Shown: positions 1 to 8,357, numbered from the stretch's first letter. The stretch is 43,437 bases of DNA from an uncultured Eubacteriales bacterium (GCA_902491535.1 CABUHS010000024.1:1-43437); one strand, 5' to 3'. Notes: generated from the letters alone by a model not told the origin. A program made the numbers and translations.

Positions 1-2311
1 TGGGATTATTGCTTTCGGTGTAATTGTTATAATCATATGTTGCGTATTTTCCGTCCGGAAAAGTTATCCTTGTCATCCGACTGTTTGAGTATGTAAGAGT
101 TGTGGTTCTGCTGTACTGATCCTTGATACCTGTCAGATATCCGTTTGAATCATATGTGAATGACGCAACGGTTACTGCGGCTCCTCCGTCGTTTTGGACA
201 GTGATGCTGTTCAGTCTGCGGGGTTTTCCCGCAGTATCGTAATTGTATATTATTCTGTTGCCGTTGGAATCGGTTGACGATACAACATAACCGTTTTGGG
301 AAAACATAGTGACATTGTTTTTATCATCTGTCATCTTATACTTTCCGTACGCAGTATCGGTGAGAACCTCAATCTGAAGTCCGAGTCCGTCCTCATCCTT
401 GTATATACTGCTTCCTGATGATGACGCGGCAAAGTAATGCTCGGTACCGTCCGAGTCACAGTAAATCAGGTATTTTGCATCGTCTCCGTTTACGTATGAC
501 GGTATCGTTATTTCGGTAACACTTATCTGCGAATTCAGCTTCCATCCATATCCCAGCTTCATTTTTGTAAAGTCGGCTGTGTGGATGTCGGCATTTACAT
601 TGTTTGTGAACATCTGCTGGCTGTATACAGAATTGTATACGAGACTTACAGTATACGGGCAGGCAAGATTATTCGTAGTGAAAAGATCGTTCACAAGAAC
701 AGTCTGTCCGGTATTTGCATTGAGATAAAGAGTACCCGCCCTGTCAAGGTTAATGTTCTCGTATGCATAATAGCTTTCAAGACCTACAGTGTGTCTGTAG
801 GTAACTATGAAACGCGGCTGTGCTGTTGACAAGACACTGGTCGGAGAATAGCATCCCACCAGCGTTACATTTGCGTATGCTGATGAAGTATTATTAAGCG
901 CTTTAAGCACTACGCCGTTATTATCCGCACTGTTTGCATACCATTTACGCGCTAAGGCTGTAACTCCGTACTGGGAGAAGGATCTATTGGAGCTTGACGA
1001 ATATACAGCATAATCCTGCAAAACAGAACCGCGGCTATACCTGTCTGTCGCTGACGTTCCCTCATACATTCCGACATACAGATTGCTCAGTCCTACCGTG
1101 CTGTATGAAAGCTGATACAGAAGAAAATTTGCATCGCAGATTATGCAGTTATCGGGTATAGCCGGAAGGCTTGTAACCTTCATATGGATATACAAATCAG
1201 CGCCGGTGTCTGACGTATAACCGGCATACACATAATCGCTACCCGAAATAACTCCGCTTACCGTGTTTTTGTATTCCGTATATATATTTCCGCTGTACTT
1301 GTTTGAATACTTATTAAGAACTACAGAAGGATCGATATAGACAGGAAAAACACGATCTTCGGCTCCTGCCCATTCCGGATCGACCGATATGGTAAGAGTA
1401 TACTTTTTGTTTTTAGTATGCTCGATGGAATATGTTACTTTGTCAGACATATTGCTGTCCGAATACTCCGTATTCGAGTCGTACATATATCCCTTTGGTA
1501 TAGTGTATACGACTGTTCCGTCATCCTTTGTAAAAACGACGTTTCCTTCATCATCCAAAGAAGGAACTACATTTTTTACCTTGATATCGAACTTGTATTC
1601 AAAGGTCTGTGCTTCTTCTGAAAGGACAAAATATTCCTTGATATTATTGCCGTCAAGAATGTAAACAAGATCAACGCCCTTGAATACACCGGGATATTTC
1701 ACCTCGGATTTTACGTTCGGCACTGCATACGGATCATCAGCATCAGCTTCATCTGTAGTCATCACGGGTTTAACGTTATTGGCATTCTGAATACCAAAGG
1801 CTATCTGATAATCCTCGTATTTTATCTTGAGAAGATTGGAGGATTTTGTATTCTTAGCAAATTTGATCTTTGCATCATTATTTTTAGGCTCATACCCTGC
1901 AAAATCATCGGAATCCGATTTTTCAACTGTCTCGTTCAGTGTCAGCGTATTATCGAAATCAGTCCACTCATCGCTTTCATCCTTAAAGTGAACCGGTGTT
2001 CCGTAATCCACGGCGACAAAACGACCGTCGGAAAGCCGGTAATGCTTTACGCTTTCATCACGGAGATCATCAACCTCTCCGATAACTTCTGCCGGCTCTA
2101 CTGTTCCCTCAGAGTTATATTCGATCTCATAATCTGATTCGTCCTGCGGAATATTTTCTTCAGCCGGATCGGGATATTCAAGTTCGGATTCAACGTCATA
2201 CGTCCATGCTTCTGTCTCATCTTCTGCGTGACTGAGAAACGGATAGACGTAAAACGCCATTATAAGTGAAAGTACAAATGATATTACACGTGTTGGCTTT
2301 TTTACACTCAT
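1..2311 (-). CDS. Secreted RHS/YD-repeat, DNRLRE-type wall-associated protein (N-terminal part; continues past the left edge)
   Basis: An open frame runs from the ATG at 2311 (ribosome site AGAGGAG 7-13 nt upstream) through the first base of the window without a stop, giving about 770 residues. It starts with a signal peptide (MSVKKPTRV, then a hydrophobic run and a cut near SHA-ED) followed by an acidic linker. A DNRLRE-like domain of the kind found in RHS/WapA-type wall proteins comes next, then the first YD-like repeats near the left edge (DSNGNRIIYNYD, FTYDSNGYLTGIKDQY). Such proteins are exported and often carry a variable toxin or adhesin tip at the C terminus, which is outside this window. 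It may be host chromosome flanking the element rather than cargo. It lies 312 bp from the end of the recombinase gene. Family call is good; role unknown. Confidence 0.8.
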   Translation of the reverse strand, partial: MSVKKPTRVISFVLSLIMAFYVYPFLSHAEDETEAWTYDVESELEYPDPAEENIPQDESDYEIEYNSEGTVEPAEVIGEVDDLRDESVKHYRLSDGRFVAVDYGTPVHFKDESDEWTDFDNTLTLNETVEKSDSDDFAGYEPKNNDAKIKFAKNTKSSNLLKIKYEDYQIAFGIQNANNVKPVMTTDEADADDPYAVPNVKSEVKYPGVFKGVDLVYILDGNNIKEYFVLSEEAQTFEYKFDIKVKNVVPSLDDEGNVVFTKDDGTVVYTIPKGYMYDSNTEYSDSNMSDKVTYSIEHTKNKKYTLTISVDPEWAGAEDRVFPVYIDPSVVLNKYSNKYSGNIYTEYKNTVSGVISGSDYVYAGYTSDTGADLYIHMKVTSLPAIPDNCIICDANFLLYQLSYSTVGLSNLYVGMYEGTSATDRYSRGSVLQDYAVYSSSSNRSFSQYGVTALARKWYANSADNNGVVLKALNNTSSAYANVTLVGCYSPTSVLSTAQPRFIVTYRHTVGLESYYAYENINLDRAGTLYLNANTGQTVLVNDLFTTNNLACPYTVSLVYNSVYSQQMFTNNVNADIHTADFTKMKLGYGWKLNSQISVTEITIPSYVNGDDAKYLIYCDSDGTEHYFAASSSGSSIYKDEDGLGLQIEVLTDTAYGKYKMTDDKNNVTMFSQNGYVVSSTDSNGNRIIYNYDTAGKPRRLNSITVQNDGGAAVTVASFTYDSNGYLTGIKDQYSRTTTLTYSNSRMTRITFPDGKYATYDYNNYTESNNP

Positions 2312-2623
2312 TTTCTTGCTCCTCTTTCTTAAAATTATTCTGTTTTTAACGTAAACTGAGACTTTTAAAGTGGTCGCATGGGAAAAGGGTTTTATGTAAC
2401 CTGACAAATCCTCCTTTTTATACATATTTTCCCATTGCCAATGGCAATATTAACACATACTACATTTTTTGTCAATATGTTTACAAAAAATATATCTTTA
2501 TTTTTATAAACCGGGTAAATAAAAAGATATTTTAATCTATTCTTACGAAATCGAATCATTTTGACTCTTTAATATACGAACGTTCAAAAAACAAAATTTA
2601 TATTAAAAAAGAGAAGGACAGTT
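2312..2623. other. Intergenic region, candidate left element boundary
   Basis: This 312-bp AT-rich gap lies between the RHS-type gene start and the last recombinase gene. It holds a small inverted repeat (ATTGCC-AAT-GGCAAT, 2434-2448), the orphan CTTACG-type promoter at 2542-2570 and a perfect 8-bp palindrome GAACGTTC at 2578-2585. The recombinase genes lie at one end of such elements, so the attachment site is expected near here, but the other junction is not in the window and the crossover point cannot be fixed. Confidence 0.4.
2542..2570 (+). promoter_or_regulatory. Orphan CTTACG-N17-CTCTTT promoter, rightward
   Basis: CTTACG (2542-2547), 17 bp, CTCTTT (2565-2570), followed by AATATA exactly as at the 42.2-kb promoter. 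It matches the four promoters of the sigma/holin module in both boxes and spacing. No rightward gene follows, so it would transcribe antisense to the recombinase at 2624-4249, or it has been separated from its gene by insertion of the element. Confidence 0.6.
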
Positions 2624-4249
2624 TCAGACGATATTCGCCTCAATTTTTGTTCCGTCTTTGAAGTATATGTATATGAGTTCTTCCGACACCACCTTTACAT
2701 ATTCAATAAGCTGCCGTATAGCAAAGTCATTGTATTCCACCGGATGATTTTTAAGCCCATTTATAACAATTGTCATTTCTTCAACGTAATTGGGGCGTTC
2801 TGTTTTGGACTTTGTTTTCTCCATTTCCGCAAGCTCATCTATGATCTCATACATTTCGGCATGCAGACTTTCGAATTGTTCGTCGAAATCACCGTTCTGA
2901 GCAGCTTTACCGTCTATCTGCATAAGTTCATCGATATGTTTTTTTATCGTTCTCAAACGTTCCTGTTTTGCGAGAATGCTGCCTGTATCCTGCCTGCTCT
3001 GATAAAGCTCTATGTGCTGACGAATTCGGTCTGTGTCGCTGTTTTCCATCTGTGCTTTTTTAGTTATAGCTTCAGATATCGCGTTATGGAGTACGCTTTC
3101 CTCAATCGTCGGTGAATCTTTGCAGTATTTCGTTCCGTAATCGAGACGGCTGATGCACCGCCATACTACTTTCTTCTTTCCGTTTTTTACCCATGTGCAT
3201 CTTCTGTACGGTGTTCCGCAGTTTCCACAGAAGAGGATTTCTGACAGTGCGTATTTACTTGAATATTTTCCAAGCTCCGTTTTTGTTCCTGTCTGTTTAA
3301 CTTTTCGCTTGCTTTTTCGACGTGATATTTCCTCCTGTACGCGGTCGAACATCGCTCTCTCGATGATTGCGGGATGATTGTTTTCTATGTAATACATGGG
3401 AAGTTCACCGATGTTCTTTTTTGCTTTTTTGCTGATACAGTCTGATATGTATGTCTTTTGCAGCAGAGCGTCACCTTTGTATTTTTCATTGGTCAGTATC
3501 GAGAGAACTCTCACGGATGACCATTCTGTCTTTTTTCCTGCGGTGGGTATTCCGTCTGCTGTTAGTCCTTTGGCAATATTGAGCAGACTTTTTCCCGCAA
3601 GGTATTCTGAGAATATTCTGCGAATTATAACTGCTTCTCTTTCGTCAATTTCGGGGTTACCGTCTGCGCCTTTTCGATATCCGAGGAAGGATTTGTAGCT
3701 GAACGGTACATTTCCTCCTTTTAAGCTTTGTCGCTTGCCGATTTTTACATTCATACTGATCGACTCACTCTCAGCCTGTGACAGTCCGCTGAATAGGGTA
3801 ATCAGTAATTCGCTCGATACCTGAAGTGTGTTAATACCTTCTTTTTCGAAGATTATCGGAATCCCCATTTCTTTAAGCTCTCTCATATATAGTAAGCAAT
3901 CGAGGTTATTCCGTGAGAATCTTGATACCGATTTTGTTATGATGAGGTCTATTTTTCCTTTTCTGCAATCCTCAATCATACGCATGAATTCGGGACGTTT
4001 CTTTGCAATCGTACCTGTTACACCTTCGTCGGCGTATATACCTGCCATCTGCCAGTTCGGTTTCATCATGATCATATCGGTATACATTTCTTTTTGAGTT
4101 TCAAAGCTGTGTTCCTGCTGTTCTTTGTTGGTGGATACCCGACAGTATGCGGCTACACGCTTCGGGCGTATGTCTATCCGATTTTCACTGGAAAACTCCG
4201 GCTTCGGCGGTATCACTCTGACTACCTTCTGCATAACCTGTTCACTCAT
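2624..4249 (-). CDS. Large serine recombinase (integrase/excisionase), third of trio
   Basis: 541 residues. The N-terminal resolvase domain (about 30-180) has the catalytic serine in YCRVST (Ser39) and the LITKSVSRFSRN motif. It is followed by the recombinase DNA-binding domain (about 190-300), a zinc ribbon (CGNCG...C...C, about 340-375) and a coiled coil. It is the last of three adjacent recombinase genes, 7 bp after the middle one, and the ribosome site AAAGGAA precedes the ATG. Large serine recombinases insert and excise elements between short att sites without needing host factors. Its position at the element end fits integration/excision. Family certain; division of labour between the three proteins is not known from sequence. 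Confidence 0.93.
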   Translation of the reverse strand: MSEQVMQKVVRVIPPKPEFSSENRIDIRPKRVAAYCRVSTNKEQQEHSFETQKEMYTDMIMMKPNWQMAGIYADEGVTGTIAKKRPEFMRMIEDCRKGKIDLIITKSVSRFSRNNLDCLLYMRELKEMGIPIIFEKEGINTLQVSSELLITLFSGLSQAESESISMNVKIGKRQSLKGGNVPFSYKSFLGYRKGADGNPEIDEREAVIIRRIFSEYLAGKSLLNIAKGLTADGIPTAGKKTEWSSVRVLSILTNEKYKGDALLQKTYISDCISKKAKKNIGELPMYYIENNHPAIIERAMFDRVQEEISRRKSKRKVKQTGTKTELGKYSSKYALSEILFCGNCGTPYRRCTWVKNGKKKVVWRCISRLDYGTKYCKDSPTIEESVLHNAISEAITKKAQMENSDTDRIRQHIELYQSRQDTGSILAKQERLRTIKKHIDELMQIDGKAAQNGDFDEQFESLHAEMYEIIDELAEMEKTKSKTERPNYVEEMTIVINGLKNHPVEYNDFAIRQLIEYVKVVSEELIYIYFKDGTKIEANIV

Positions 4250-4256
4250 TACTTAC

Positions 4257-5114
4257 TTATTCCTTTCTTATGATTTTTCCGTTTTTCAGTTTTATCTGTA
4301 CATTTTTACTGTCTTCTATGATCACAGCGGATACTGTCCGACAGAATAATTCTATAGAAAAATCTGAAAGCGAACTTGATTTCTCAAAGTCCGCTTTCAG
4401 TCTGTCTGTAATGTGTCGGGCGCTCTTATCATCATTATATTTTTCCGCCGCACATTGCAGGATCATACTTTGTAAGTTATCTTTATCGAAGTCGAGAGAA
4501 TCGAGCTGCCTTGCTATTTCGTTTTCTATTCTCTTAATCTCAAGAGACGGCTCGGTATTTATCTCAGATTCTGTGTTTTCCGCACGTTCGGGATTATCTA
4601 TCAGTATGTTAAGTATTGATGTGATCTTTTTCTCAAGTACAGATATTGTCATAGGTATTCCTGACCTGCACATATCGGTTTTGCAGTACCATACTTCTTT
4701 GTTTTTTTTCGTGTTGTCGGTTTTATGATAAATCTTTTTTCCGCATTTCGAGCATACTGCTTTATCGATAATCGGTTTGTTGTTTCCGTTCACCGTAGGC
4801 TCGGTGTAATTTCTGCGGTTTTCTTTTTCTGCATTTACAGCATAATAAATACTTTCATTTATAATAGCGGGATATGCTTCATCGCCTGTGTATCGCTTAT
4901 CCTCTATCATTCTCTTGATACGGCTTTTGTTCCATCCGTATTCGCCGGGAAGGAATTCAATCTGACGTTTTGCAAGTGACTCAGCAATAATATTCAGATT
5001 CGATCCGGCAAGGTAACTGTCGAATATGTATTTTACTATCTTAGCTTCGAAATCATTGATTACAATCTGTCCGTTCTGCATTTCATATCCGTATGGAATT
5101 TTTCTGTTTTTCAT
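4257..5114 (-). CDS. Recombinase-like protein lacking the catalytic domain (middle of trio)
   Basis: 285 residues starting at ATG 5114, chosen because it overlaps the upstream stop as ATGA and has AAGGAG 9 nt before it; the in-frame ATG at 5123 abuts the ribosome site. The protein begins directly in the recombinase DNA-binding domain (IPYGYE, KIVKYIFDSYLAGSNLNIIA, RYTGD) and continues into a zinc ribbon (CSKCGKKIYHKTD, C...C) and coiled coil. There is no resolvase domain and no catalytic serine. As the frame is intact and translationally coupled to both neighbours, this is probably a functional DNA-binding subunit rather than a decayed gene. A role as architectural or directionality subunit for the two flanking catalytic proteins is inference. 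Confidence 0.85.
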   Translation of the reverse strand: MKNRKIPYGYEMQNGQIVINDFEAKIVKYIFDSYLAGSNLNIIAESLAKRQIEFLPGEYGWNKSRIKRMIEDKRYTGDEAYPAIINESIYYAVNAEKENRRNYTEPTVNGNNKPIIDKAVCSKCGKKIYHKTDNTKKNKEVWYCKTDMCRSGIPMTISVLEKKITSILNILIDNPERAENTESEINTEPSLEIKRIENEIARQLDSLDFDKDNLQSMILQCAAEKYNDDKSARHITDRLKADFEKSSSLSDFSIELFCRTVSAVIIEDSKNVQIKLKNGKIIRKE

Positions 5115-6670
5115 TGTCCGCATCTCCTTCTTTCGGGTATTTTTTCTGTAATTTTCAATCCGCTGATCAGTTCAAAGCATATGCTTGTATTTGACGGTAC
5201 TGTTATTTCATTTATCGTGTTTTCGAATAGCTCAGGATTAAATTCTGTTATCGGGTACTTCATATTAGTCAGAAGTTCATCCAATTTGCGGAGTCCCGAC
5301 AGGACATTATCTTCATCTTGCTCCTGCAGAAGTTTCCGTCTTTCACTACGCAGCTTATTTACACAACTGTTAACTGTGCGGCTTTCTTCCGTATATTCTG
5401 CAGATCGCAGTATTCCTTTAGAGTGAAGTCTTACAAGCACGAGATTTTTGTTTGTAAGTTCGGCAATCTCTTTGTCGATTTCTTTGATCCTTGACGAAGC
5501 ACCTCCGGATTTCATTTGCAGGCGCTCGATTTGTGAGATAGTGCAGGGAAGTAGATCTGTACGAATATTTCGGAGTTTATTCATCATTGTTATATATGCG
5601 TTGTAGATATCCTTTTCGGGTATTCTTTGTGAATCGCATTTTTTTGTATCAAGATCATGCGTTTTGCATCCCCAATATTGCTCGTCTTTTACAGTAATAG
5701 GAGTGTAATATGCTCCACATTTGCATTTTATTTTTTGTATCAGAGTACGCTTGTTATTCGGCGGTTGAGTTTTGTAACGTTTTTTCTCTGTAATTTTCTG
5801 TGCGGCTTCAAAATCTTCTTTTGATATGATCTGAGGATTTGCTCCTACAACATAATACTGAGGTCTTTCTCCATGATTCAGTTTTGTGGTGAAGGGAAGC
5901 GTGCTTGAGGAATATCTTTTTTGAAGTAGTGCATCTCCTATGTAGCGCTCATTTCCAAGAATGTATCCAACCGTCTCAGTTCTCCATGTCTTGAAATTTT
6001 CTCTTTTCGGTGCATCGATCTCATTCAACATATCCGCGATTGCTTTTTTACCCATACCGGAGAGATAGCTTTTAAATATCAGTCTGACAATTTCGGCTTC
6101 ATTTTCCACTATGCAAAACTCTCCGTTTTTTAGTTCAAATCCATATGGGGTTGAACTGGGCATGAATGTTCCGTTTCTCATTCTTTGCTCTACACTCAAC
6201 CTTATATTTTTTGATATGGATATCGATTCTTCCTGTGCCTGCGCACCTGAGATGGCGAGGAGTAGTTCGCTTGACATATATGCGGTGTCTATGTTTTCTT
6301 TCTCGAACAAAATGCTGACTTCGTATTCTTTCAAAAGCCTTGCATACATAATCGCGTCCGCCGTATTTCTTGCAAAGCGGCTTACAGATTTGGTCAGCAC
6401 TCGGTCGATCTTTCCTTTTTTGCAGTCTGCTATAAGACGGTTGAATTCATTGCGCTTGTCTGTTTTAGTTCCTGTTAGTCCTTTGTCCGCATATATATCG
6501 ACAAGTTCCATCATTTCATTTTCATTTATATACGTTGTGTAATATTGTACCTGTGCAGCGAAGGAATGAATCTGATCGCTCGAATCGCTTGATACGCGGC
6601 AGTATGCCGCGACTCTTATAGTTTTCTTTTGCTGTAAACTTGGTGGTATTGTTATGATTTTAGATTCCAT
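5111..6670 (-). CDS. Large serine recombinase, first of trio
   Basis: 519 residues. The resolvase catalytic domain has Ser27 in YCRVSS and VLTKSVSRFARN. A recombinase domain follows (YGFELKNGEF, RYIGDALLQKRYSS), then a zinc ribbon (KCGAYY...C) and a coiled coil (about 390-470). ATG at 6670 is preceded by AGGGAGAAAAGT. The stop overlaps the next start (ATGA at 5111-5114). It is about 30% like the product of 2624-4249 by eye, a diverged paralogue rather than a recent duplicate. Together with that protein it provides two separate catalytic subunits, suggesting a heteromeric recombinase. Confidence 0.93.
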   Translation of the reverse strand: MESKIITIPPSLQQKKTIRVAAYCRVSSDSSDQIHSFAAQVQYYTTYINENEMMELVDIYADKGLTGTKTDKRNEFNRLIADCKKGKIDRVLTKSVSRFARNTADAIMYARLLKEYEVSILFEKENIDTAYMSSELLLAISGAQAQEESISISKNIRLSVEQRMRNGTFMPSSTPYGFELKNGEFCIVENEAEIVRLIFKSYLSGMGKKAIADMLNEIDAPKRENFKTWRTETVGYILGNERYIGDALLQKRYSSSTLPFTTKLNHGERPQYYVVGANPQIISKEDFEAAQKITEKKRYKTQPPNNKRTLIQKIKCKCGAYYTPITVKDEQYWGCKTHDLDTKKCDSQRIPEKDIYNAYITMMNKLRNIRTDLLPCTISQIERLQMKSGGASSRIKEIDKEIAELTNKNLVLVRLHSKGILRSAEYTEESRTVNSCVNKLRSERRKLLQEQDEDNVLSGLRKLDELLTNMKYPITEFNPELFENTINEITVPSNTSICFELISGLKITEKIPERRRCGQ

Positions 6671-6764
6671 ACTTTTCTCCCTTTTTGTTTATTACGCTTT
6701 CATTCGGCGCAGTACCATAATACCTCGTCGGTTTGAATATATCCAGTCAGAATCCGCAGAGTTA

Positions 6765-6944
6765 TCAGTTCAGACATAATAAAGTTTTATCGAGTACCAG
6801 TGACGCTCCGTAATCTTCTTTGGCGATTTTTATTATGCCGGGAAGATCCGATTCACTGATGAACCCCATATGTGCAAGGAGTTTAAGCATGCAGACTTCT
6901 CTATAGAAAGAGTTGTTTTTCGTTTCTTTTTCTGTGATAATCAT
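6765..6944 (-). CDS. Small SHOCT-like protein upstream of the recombinases
   Basis: 59 residues, ATG at 6944 with GGAAG 7-8 nt upstream. The body (REVCMLKLLAHMGFISE, then a DYG near the end) resembles the short SHOCT motif (two helices; LL...G.I...E/Y) that often sits just before serine recombinases in clostridial elements. It lies 94 bp before the first recombinase gene in the same direction and is probably cotranscribed. A role in recombination control or oligomerisation is inferred from position only. Confidence 0.7.
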   Translation of the reverse strand: MIITEKETKNNSFYREVCMLKLLAHMGFISESDLPGIIKIAKEDYGASLVLDKTLLCLN

Positions 6945-6983
6945 TTTTTTATCTTCCTTATATTAAATATATTTGTCATGCCG

Positions 6984-7180
6984 TATATATGGGAACTTAA
7001 GATGCACTCTCGAAAGAACTTAAGTAGATTCGCTTCGCGAACTGACTGCCGCTCAGGAATCACCTCGAAACTTTTAAGCTGTTGTGTTTGAAAGTTTTTG
7101 GGTTCTTAGTCCTTTTTTCAAAAAGAGTTAAGTCCCCGGAGGCTTTTTCTTAAGTTTCCATATATGGGGCAAGCCCCATA
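6984..7180. repeat. Inverted-repeat-bounded segment (MITE-like?)
   Basis: TATATATGGGAACTTAAG (6984-7001) is matched 16/18 in inverted orientation by 7149-7166, enclosing about 150 bp without a gene. Immediately outside the right arm lies TATGGGGC-AA-GCCCCATA (7163-7180). The arms plus a gene-free core look like a small non-autonomous element or a long RNA hairpin; no clear target duplication was seen. Confidence 0.4.
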
Positions 7181-7183
7181 ATT

Positions 7184-7225
7184 AAAGGCGGTCGCTTATC
7201 TGTAATAAGGTAAACGACCGCCTTT
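7184..7225. terminator. Strong hairpin terminator, probably bidirectional
   Basis: Perfect 11-bp stem AAAGGCGGTCG (7184-7194) / CGACCGCCTTT (7215-7225) with a 20-nt loop. It separates the structured spacer and regulator from the small gene and recombinases, so leftward transcription may have to read through or restart after it. Confidence 0.75.
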
Positions 7226-7239
7226 GTATCAATCGTTTT

Positions 7240-7575
7240 GTTTTCTGCCGATATTTGAGCCACGCCATCCCTCGGCTGGGAACGCACTTTCCGGTCTATG
7301 CAGATGAAAGGCTTTACCTTTCAGACCTCATGGGAATTTCACCCCTCCCGGGATCTCCGCGAGGCATCCGAAACGGACGCAAGTATCTTTAATGCTCCTG
7401 CCTGTCATGGCCGTCGGTACGGATGCGCCGTACCGTTTGAGTAAATCTCATGTGGCTTGTCAGTCTCCCGACAGCAGAAGGAAGGTAGAAAATGCGCTGT
7501 ACTATCCGATTGTCAATGAACGCTGAGAAATATTTTTTCTCATATGTATAGGGTAAGAAATACGGGATTTGCACA
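7240..7575 (-). ncRNA. Candidate structured RNA between sigma-like gene and recombinases
   Basis: About 335 bp of GC-richer sequence between AT-rich genes, full of nested pairing. CGGTACGG-ATGCG-CCGTACCG is a perfect 8-bp hairpin at 7415-7435. GGTCT (7293-7297) pairs with AGACC (7323-7327) around an inner hairpin GAAAGG/CCTTTC (7306-7322). TCCG-AAA-CGGA lies at 7367-7377, TGTC/GACA at about 7459-7473, and TGAGAAA/TTTCTCA near 7523-7541. The segment ends at the strong terminator 7184-7225 in the minus direction. A 61-codon frame (7389-7574) crosses it but has no ribosome site and no protein-like character. Strand is chosen from the neighbouring genes. From memory, similar sequence recurs in clostridial ICEs; a named family cannot be assigned. 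Confidence 0.5.
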
Positions 7576-7589
7576 CCTTTTTTCTGAAT

Positions 7590-8030
7590 TTATATTAATT
7601 TTTTCAGCTTTGCGAGAATTTTTTGTTTTCGCTTATGTACAGCATTACGATAAATCCCCAACTTTTTAGCTAATTCACGTTCGCTCATTCCATCAAAATA
7701 AATTGAATTTATTAATTCTTGTTCAGATTTATTTAATTTAGAAAGCACTTTTATCAAATCTTCATTTTGCATCGCTTCAAGTACAACATTTTCAGGTGTA
7801 TTCTCTGTATCAATAAATTCTCTGAAATTTTCATATGCTCCGTTATCCCCTCCTATAAGGCTACTCATCTGAATCTCGTGATCAAAATATCGTTTGTCAT
7901 TGTTTTCGATATTCCATCCAGTGCGGCGATAAACATTATACAGTTCTTCGGATACTTCGACTTCATCGTATTTTTTTGTAATTGTGTTATATACATTCAG
8001 TTTATACTTATTATTTTTATTGTCGGCCAT
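7590..8030 (-). CDS. Sigma-70 region-4-like HTH regulator of the element
   Basis: 146 residues. The C-terminal third is a sigma region 4 helix-turn-helix (LSKLNKSEQELINSIYFDG, then MSERELAKKLGIYRNAVHKR, ending in KILAKLKKLI). The N-terminal half is the short unstructured and acidic part typical of the regulatory ORFs beside ICE recombinases (compare the sigma-like ORFs of Tn916/Tn1549 elements). There is no region 2, so it is more likely a regulator than a complete sigma factor. Strong ribosome site ACGGAGGAACGG precedes ATG 8030, and a 14-bp inverted repeat lies just before that. It probably controls excision/transfer genes downstream; that is inference. Confidence 0.82.
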   Translation of the reverse strand: MADNKNNKYKLNVYNTITKKYDEVEVSEELYNVYRRTGWNIENNDKRYFDHEIQMSSLIGGDNGAYENFREFIDTENTPENVVLEAMQNEDLIKVLSKLNKSEQELINSIYFDGMSERELAKKLGIYRNAVHKRKQKILAKLKKLI

Positions 8031-8047
8031 TTTGCCGTTCCTCCGTT

Positions 8048-8086
8048 AATTTTAAGATTTTCTTTTTGAAGTAAAATCTTAAAATT
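8048..8086. promoter_or_regulatory. 14-bp perfect inverted repeat before the regulator's ribosome site
   Basis: AATTTTAAGATTTT (8048-8061) and AAAATCTTAAAATT (8073-8086), loop 11 nt, ending 3 nt upstream of the ribosome site of the gene at 7590-8030. Either an operator or a leader hairpin limiting translation. Confidence 0.6.
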
Positions 8087-8129
8087 ACGGGTACTTGGCC
8101 GCTTGGGGATTCCATGAAGACAAAAACAT

Positions 8130-8168
8130 AAAAGTCCCTTCTGAGCATAAGCTTCAGAAAGGACTTTT
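8130..8168. terminator. Bidirectional hairpin terminator
   Basis: AAAAGTCC-C-TTCTGA pairs with TCAGAA-A-GGACTTTT around a 9-nt loop, T-runs on both sides. It isolates the regulator at 7590-8030 from upstream transcription. Confidence 0.7.
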
Positions 8169-8200
8169 TAATGTACGATAAAAATACCGCACAATAAAAA

Positions 8201-8274
8201 TTACGCCGTATAAAACCAATAATTAAAATATGATAATCTTAAAAATACATCTTCATTGGTTTTATACGACGTAA
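8201..8274. repeat. 20-bp inverted repeat pair, 34-nt loop
   Basis: TTACGCCGTATAAAACCAAT (8201-8220) is repeated inverted at 8255-8274 with one mismatch. No T-tract follows, so it is not a typical terminator. In the 436-bp gene-free gap 8031-8466 it is the longest unexplained structure; possible protein-binding site, small inserted element end, or RNA stem. Confidence 0.6.
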
Positions 8275-8357
8275 TAAGATCTCGGCTACTTGCCTACTTC
8301 AGCTTGCACGATCAAAAAGTCGTAGTTTTATTATAATAAGTTTTAATATATAAAATT

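Noticed and set aside
581..829. 82-codon plus-strand frame inside the RHS-type gene
   Set aside because: Antisense shadow of a long coding frame with signal peptide and domain motifs; no ribosome site.
4257..5114. Middle recombinase as a pseudogene
   Set aside because: Intact frame, coupled start, preserved zinc ribbon and no remnants of a catalytic domain nearby argue for a functional short protein.
7389..7574. 61-codon minus-strand frame in the structured spacer
   Set aside because: No ribosome site before its ATG, composition unlike a protein, and it overlaps several RNA stems. The conservation I recall is better explained by RNA structure.
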